A stretch of 64,000 nt of DNA from Shimia_B sp038528385 (GTDB lineage Bacteria; Pseudomonadota; Alphaproteobacteria; Rhodobacterales; Rhodobacteraceae): positions 372,001 through 436,000 of the forward strand of contig JBCBET010000001.1 in the NCBI GenBank assembly GCA_038528385.1, read 5' to 3'. The stretch's first letter is position 1; every line of letters begins with the position of its first letter. This document shows, one piece after another, positions 60,969-64,000 of the stretch. The position numbers were made by a program, and so were the translations under genes. Below the pieces are notes generated by a model. The model was not told where the DNA came from. It did not search any database and was given only the letters and a program-made list of their open reading frames with translations.

Positions 60969-62159
60969 CTAGCGGCTCTGATGGACGGCGCTGACCTCTT
61001 GGCGGATGATCCGCGCTATGAGGGCGCAATCCTCGAGGCTGAAGGTCAGGGGCAGGCGCATATCCATCACGGCGCGCAGGATGCGGTCGGTGGCGGGCAT
61101 GGGCTCGGGGTCCGCGTAGCGCCAGCTCCGGTAGGTCGAGGTGAAGCCCACGGGCTCCGGCGCACCGAACCACTTGAGTTCCACCCCCCGCGCCGCGCAG
61201 CGGGAGATGACGGCGCGGATGGCCTCGTCCGCCCAATCGAGCAGGAGGAACTGGTACGACGAAGCCACGAAGTTCTCCGGCTCCTCCCGCCTGATCCGCG
61301 TCAAGCCGGGACAGTCGGCGAGGCCTTCGTCCACCACGGAGTATCGCGCGTTCCAGCGGGCGGCTTGCGCCTCCAGCGCGCGCAGCTGGGGCCGCAGGAT
61401 GGCGGCGCGCAGGTTGTCCATGCGGCCCGAGACGTTGGGCATGTCGTACTTGATGGCTTCGAACGCCTCGGGGGGCGGTGCGGCGCGGTGCTTGCCGTAG
61501 AGCATGTAGCTGCCCGAAAGCATGACCGCGCGGGCCATGATCTCGGCGTCGTCGCTGACGATGAGGCCGCCCTCGCCCGAATTGACGTGCTTGTAGCTCT
61601 GCGTGGAATAGCAGCCCACATGCCCGTGGCGCCCGCTCCAGACGCCGTTCCACCGCGCGCCCATGGTGTGGGCGCAATCTTCGATGACGATGAGCCCTTC
61701 GCGCGCGGCGAGCGTCATCACCGCGTCCATGTCGCAGATATGCCCGCGCATGTGCGAGAGCATGAGAACCCGCGCCGCGCCCGCTTTGGCCGCGAGATCG
61801 TCGAGGTCGATGGTTAGCCCCTCGGTGACGCCGACGAAGACGGGATGCGCTCCCACGCTCGCGATGGCGCCGGGCACGGGCGCGAGGGTGAAGGCATTCG
61901 ACAGCACCGGATCGCCCGGCGCCACTCCGACCGCGCGCAGCGCACAGGAGAGCGCATAGCCGCCCGACGCCACGGCGAGGCAGTATTTCGCGTCCATCTG
62001 TGCGGCGAATTCTTCCTCGAGGCGCGCGGTCTCCGCCACCTCCCCCTCGGCCTCGTTGTAGCGGTGGAGCCGCCCGTGGCGCAGCACGTCGAGCGCAGCG
62101 GCGATCCCCTCCTCCGCGATGGGCTCCTGCTGGGTGAAACTGCCCGTGAACGTCTCCAT
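60969..62159 (-). CDS. DegT/DnrJ/EryC1/StrS-family aminotransferase
   Basis: A 396-residue PLP-dependent sugar aminotransferase-type protein. The PLP Lys190 is in YSTQSYKHVNSGEGG, preceded by VIEDCAHTMGARW and SHMRGHICDMDAV. Such enzymes make amino sugars for surface glycans, or act as dehydratases. It is not part of a visible glycan cluster; liuA follows on the same strand after 64 bases with its own promoter region. Confidence 0.9.
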   Translation of the reverse strand: METFTGSFTQQEPIAEEGIAAALDVLRHGRLHRYNEAEGEVAETARLEEEFAAQMDAKYCLAVASGGYALSCALRAVGVAPGDPVLSNAFTLAPVPGAIASVGAHPVFVGVTEGLTIDLDDLAAKAGAARVLMLSHMRGHICDMDAVMTLAAREGLIVIEDCAHTMGARWNGVWSGRHGHVGCYSTQSYKHVNSGEGGLIVSDDAEIMARAVMLSGSYMLYGKHRAAPPPEAFEAIKYDMPNVSGRMDNLRAAILRPQLRALEAQAARWNARYSVVDEGLADCPGLTRIRREEPENFVASSYQFLLLDWADEAIRAVISRCAARGVELKWFGAPEPVGFTSTYRSWRYADPEPMPATDRILRAVMDMRLPLTFSLEDCALIARIIRQEVSAVHQSR

Positions 62160-62191
62160 GGTCAGGAGCTAGGCGTCTGGCGCGGGCGAGG

Positions 62192-62851
62192 TCAAGGGAG
62201 GAGCCGCAACGCCAGCCCCGGAAGGTCGGCATAGTCGTGGAGCCAGGCGTCTGGCGACATCTCGTCCCGGCTGGCGGCATCCGGGCTGAAGGAGACCGAG
62301 ACCGACGGCACGCCCGCCGCCCGCGCAGTCCGCTCGTCGGTCATGCTGTCACCCACGAGGAGCGCGCGCGCAGGGTCTCCTCCCACCCGTCGCACGGCCT
62401 CGAAGAAGGGCGCGGGGTCGGGCTTCCGCACCGGCAGCGTGTCCGCGCCGACGAGGGCCGCGAACCGGTCCCGCACGCCGAGCGAGGTCATAAGCGCCTC
62501 CGCCAGGCCCTCGGGCTTGTTGGTGCAGATGCCCACCCGGACACCCTCCGCGCGGAGCCGCTCCACTGCCTCGAGCGCCCCGGGATAGAGTACGGTGTGA
62601 CGGTCGAGCGCCTTTTCGTAATGGGCGAGGAGGGCGGGATACTCCGCCTCCACCGTGGCCGCCCCATACCCCTCGACCCGCGAAAACCCAAGCTCGAGCA
62701 TGGCCTTGCCCCCGCGCAGCGCCGTGCCCGCATCGGCCGCAGTGAGCAAAGCGCCGAGGCCCAGCCCCTCGAAACAGGCATTCGCCGCCGCCAGGAGATC
62801 ACCGCTCGTATCCGCGAGCGTGCCATCGAGATCAAAAATCACACTGCGCAC
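62192..62851 (-). CDS. gph: Phosphoglycolate phosphatase, HAD family
   Basis: A 219-residue HAD phosphatase: VIFDLDGTLADTSGDLL nucleophile loop, GICTNKPEGLAEALM motif II, RKPDPAPF and LVGDSMTDERTARAAG. It removes phosphate from 2-phosphoglycolate formed in DNA repair or side reactions. It ends 32 bases before the aminotransferase start codon and is divergent from glmU. Confidence 0.92.
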   Translation of the reverse strand: MRSVIFDLDGTLADTSGDLLAAANACFEGLGLGALLTAADAGTALRGGKAMLELGFSRVEGYGAATVEAEYPALLAHYEKALDRHTVLYPGALEAVERLRAEGVRVGICTNKPEGLAEALMTSLGVRDRFAALVGADTLPVRKPDPAPFFEAVRRVGGDPARALLVGDSMTDERTARAAGVPSVSVSFSPDAASRDEMSPDAWLHDYADLPGLALRLLP

Positions 62852-62959
62852 GGTTTCCCCGGTCCCCGTTTCATCTCGTCACGCAAAGTGAGGGCCAAAT
62901 GCCTTGCGGCAAGGCCGGGTTTGATGGTTATCAAACCGAAAATGAGCCGAGGCGCGCCT

Positions 62960-64000
62960 ATGCCACCTGCCCTGATCGTTCTGGCCGCCGGGCGCGGCAC
63001 GCGGATGCAGTCCGATAGACCCAAGGTGCTCCACGAGCTCGCGGGCGCGCCGCTCCTCATCCATGCGCTGGAAAGCGCGCGGGCGCTCGAGGCCGCGCGC
63101 ACCATCGTCATCACCGGCCACGGCGCCGAGGCCGTGGAGGCCGCCGCGCGCGCCCATGACGATCGCGTCACCTGCATCCGACAGACCGAGCAGCTGGGCA
63201 CCGGCCATGCCGTGCTTCAGGCGCGGGAGGCGCTTGCGGGCCATGACGGCCCCGCCTTCGTGCTCTTCGGCGACACACCCTTCATCCGAGCGGTGACCCT
63301 GCGGGGCATGGACGCGGCACTGGCGGGAGCGAGCATGGTGGTGCTTGGCTTCGAGGCCGCAGACCCGGGGCGCTACGGGCGGCTCGTGACCGAGGGCGGC
63401 CGGCTCCTGCGGATCGTGGAATGGAAGGACGCCTCCGAGCAGGAACGCGCCATAACGCTCTGCAACAGCGGGGTTCTGGCAGCCGATGCCGGGCTTCTCT
63501 TCGACCTCCTGGGCGAGGTGACGAACGAGAACGCGGCGGGCGAATATTACCTCACCGACCTGCCCGGCCTCGCGGGCCAGCGGGGGCTCGTGACGCACGT
63601 CGTCACCTGCGCGGAGGAGGAGACGCTGGGGATCAATTCCCGCGCGGACCTCGCCGCCGCCGCCGCCGCCTTCCAGGCCCGCGCGCGGCGCGAGGCCCTG
63701 GAAAACGGCGTGCATCTCGAGGCGCCGGAGACGGTGCACTTCGCCTATGACACGGTGCTCGGGCGCGACTGCGCGGTGGAGCCCAATGTCGTTTTCGGCC
63801 CCGGCGTGACCGTGGAGACCGGGGCCCGCATCCGTGCGTTTTCCCACCTTGAAGGGTGCCATGTCGCCCGCGGGGCCATCGTGGGCCCCTATGCCCGCCT
63901 GCGCCCCGGCGCGGAGCTCGCCGAGGACGTCCGCGTGGGCAATTTCGTGGAGGTGAAAGCCGCCGAGATCGGCGAGGGCGCGAAGGTAAGCCACCTGTCC
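62960..64000 (+). CDS. glmU: Bifunctional GlmU (3' partial)
   Basis: The frame is open to the right edge, so 347 residues of the about 450 are present. N-terminal uridyltransferase domain: ALIVLAAGRGTRMQSDRPKVLHELAG, RQTEQLGTGHAV, VLFGDTPFI, YGRLV and NSGVLA. From about residue 245 the left-handed beta-helix acetyltransferase domain begins (VVFGPGVTVETGARIRAFSHLEG). It makes UDP-N-acetylglucosamine for peptidoglycan and LPS. ATG 62960 is listed; ATG 62942 is in frame and would add six residues. Confidence 0.95.
   Translation, partial: MPPALIVLAAGRGTRMQSDRPKVLHELAGAPLLIHALESARALEAARTIVITGHGAEAVEAAARAHDDRVTCIRQTEQLGTGHAVLQAREALAGHDGPAFVLFGDTPFIRAVTLRGMDAALAGASMVVLGFEAADPGRYGRLVTEGGRLLRIVEWKDASEQERAITLCNSGVLAADAGLLFDLLGEVTNENAAGEYYLTDLPGLAGQRGLVTHVVTCAEEETLGINSRADLAAAAAAFQARARREALENGVHLEAPETVHFAYDTVLGRDCAVEPNVVFGPGVTVETGARIRAFSHLEGCHVARGAIVGPYARLRPGAELAEDVRVGNFVEVKAAEIGEGAKVSHLS

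Noticed and set aside
62879..63994. Long minus-strand frame antisense to glmU
   Set aside because: The + strand encodes an unmistakable GlmU that runs off the window; the antisense product is Gly/Arg/His-rich and has no domain.

Overview
The window looks like chromosome of an alphaproteobacterium of the family Rhodobacteraceae (Roseobacter-type). Evidence: high GC; a circularly permuted two-piece tmRNA gene with the tag ANDNRAPVALAA; the alphaproteobacterial F1-ATPase zeta subunit (DUF1476); an alphaproteobacterial-type SspB; a LexA-type GAAC-N7-GAAC site; the gene order birA-coaX-rnj; and family-restricted small proteins (DUF4169, DUF5337, DUF5333, Hint-domain protein). No CRISPR array, insertion sequence, phage gene or tRNA was seen. 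Nearly all of the sequence is dense genes, often with 4-base ATGA/GTGA overlaps. The two ends cut through genes: a PotD-like binding protein on the left and glmU on the right.

Layout. 1-5.7 kb: end of a polyamine-type binding protein, DUF4345 membrane protein, ssrA (tmRNA), a VOC protein, a rhodanese-ChrB plus ChrA chromate module, and sspB. 5.8-13.4 kb: fumC, a run of small proteins, an alpha/beta hydrolase-P450 pair, ccdA, a TusA-like protein, a stand-alone homocysteine methyltransferase and the zeta subunit. 13.5-19 kb: purC-purS-purQ, then a DctB/DctD-type two-component system whose regulator lacks the sigma-54 contact motif. 19-22 kb: rne behind a long structured leader. 22-31.4 kb: a radical SAM protein under a probable LexA box, a free-standing corrinoid protein and DUF1638 (parts of a split B12 methionine synthase), surE-pcm-nlpD, and tatABC with a DUF815 ATPase. 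31.5-40.3 kb: WYL regulator, SDR plus orphan ABC ATPase, Hint protein, universal stress protein, prfC and a DEAD-box helicase.

40.3-49.5 kb is the most unusual part. It has the flanks and accessory genes of a Paracoccus/Rhodobacter-type complex I (nuo) operon in the expected order: membrane-anchored helix-hairpin-helix protein, DUF5337, a secreted protein, DUF5333, a lipoprotein, a carboxymuconolactone-decarboxylase-like protein, NuoL-like, NuoM-like, birA, coaX, rnj. The core genes nuoA-K and nuoN are absent. The NuoL-like protein has lost its proton-path residues and the NuoM-like protein has lost half of them. It reads as a hollowed-out complex I locus whose accessory genes are still intact.

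51-61 kb is a leucine/isovalerate (liu) degradation operon read leftward: isovaleryl-CoA dehydrogenase, both methylcrotonyl-CoA carboxylase subunits, methylglutaconyl-CoA hydratase and HMG-CoA lyase, taking isovaleryl-CoA to acetyl-CoA and acetoacetate. Seven other genes, mostly uncharacterised, are tightly coupled into it, and a near-perfect inverted repeat lies in its promoter. The right end holds a DegT-type aminotransferase, a phosphoglycolate phosphatase and the start of glmU.
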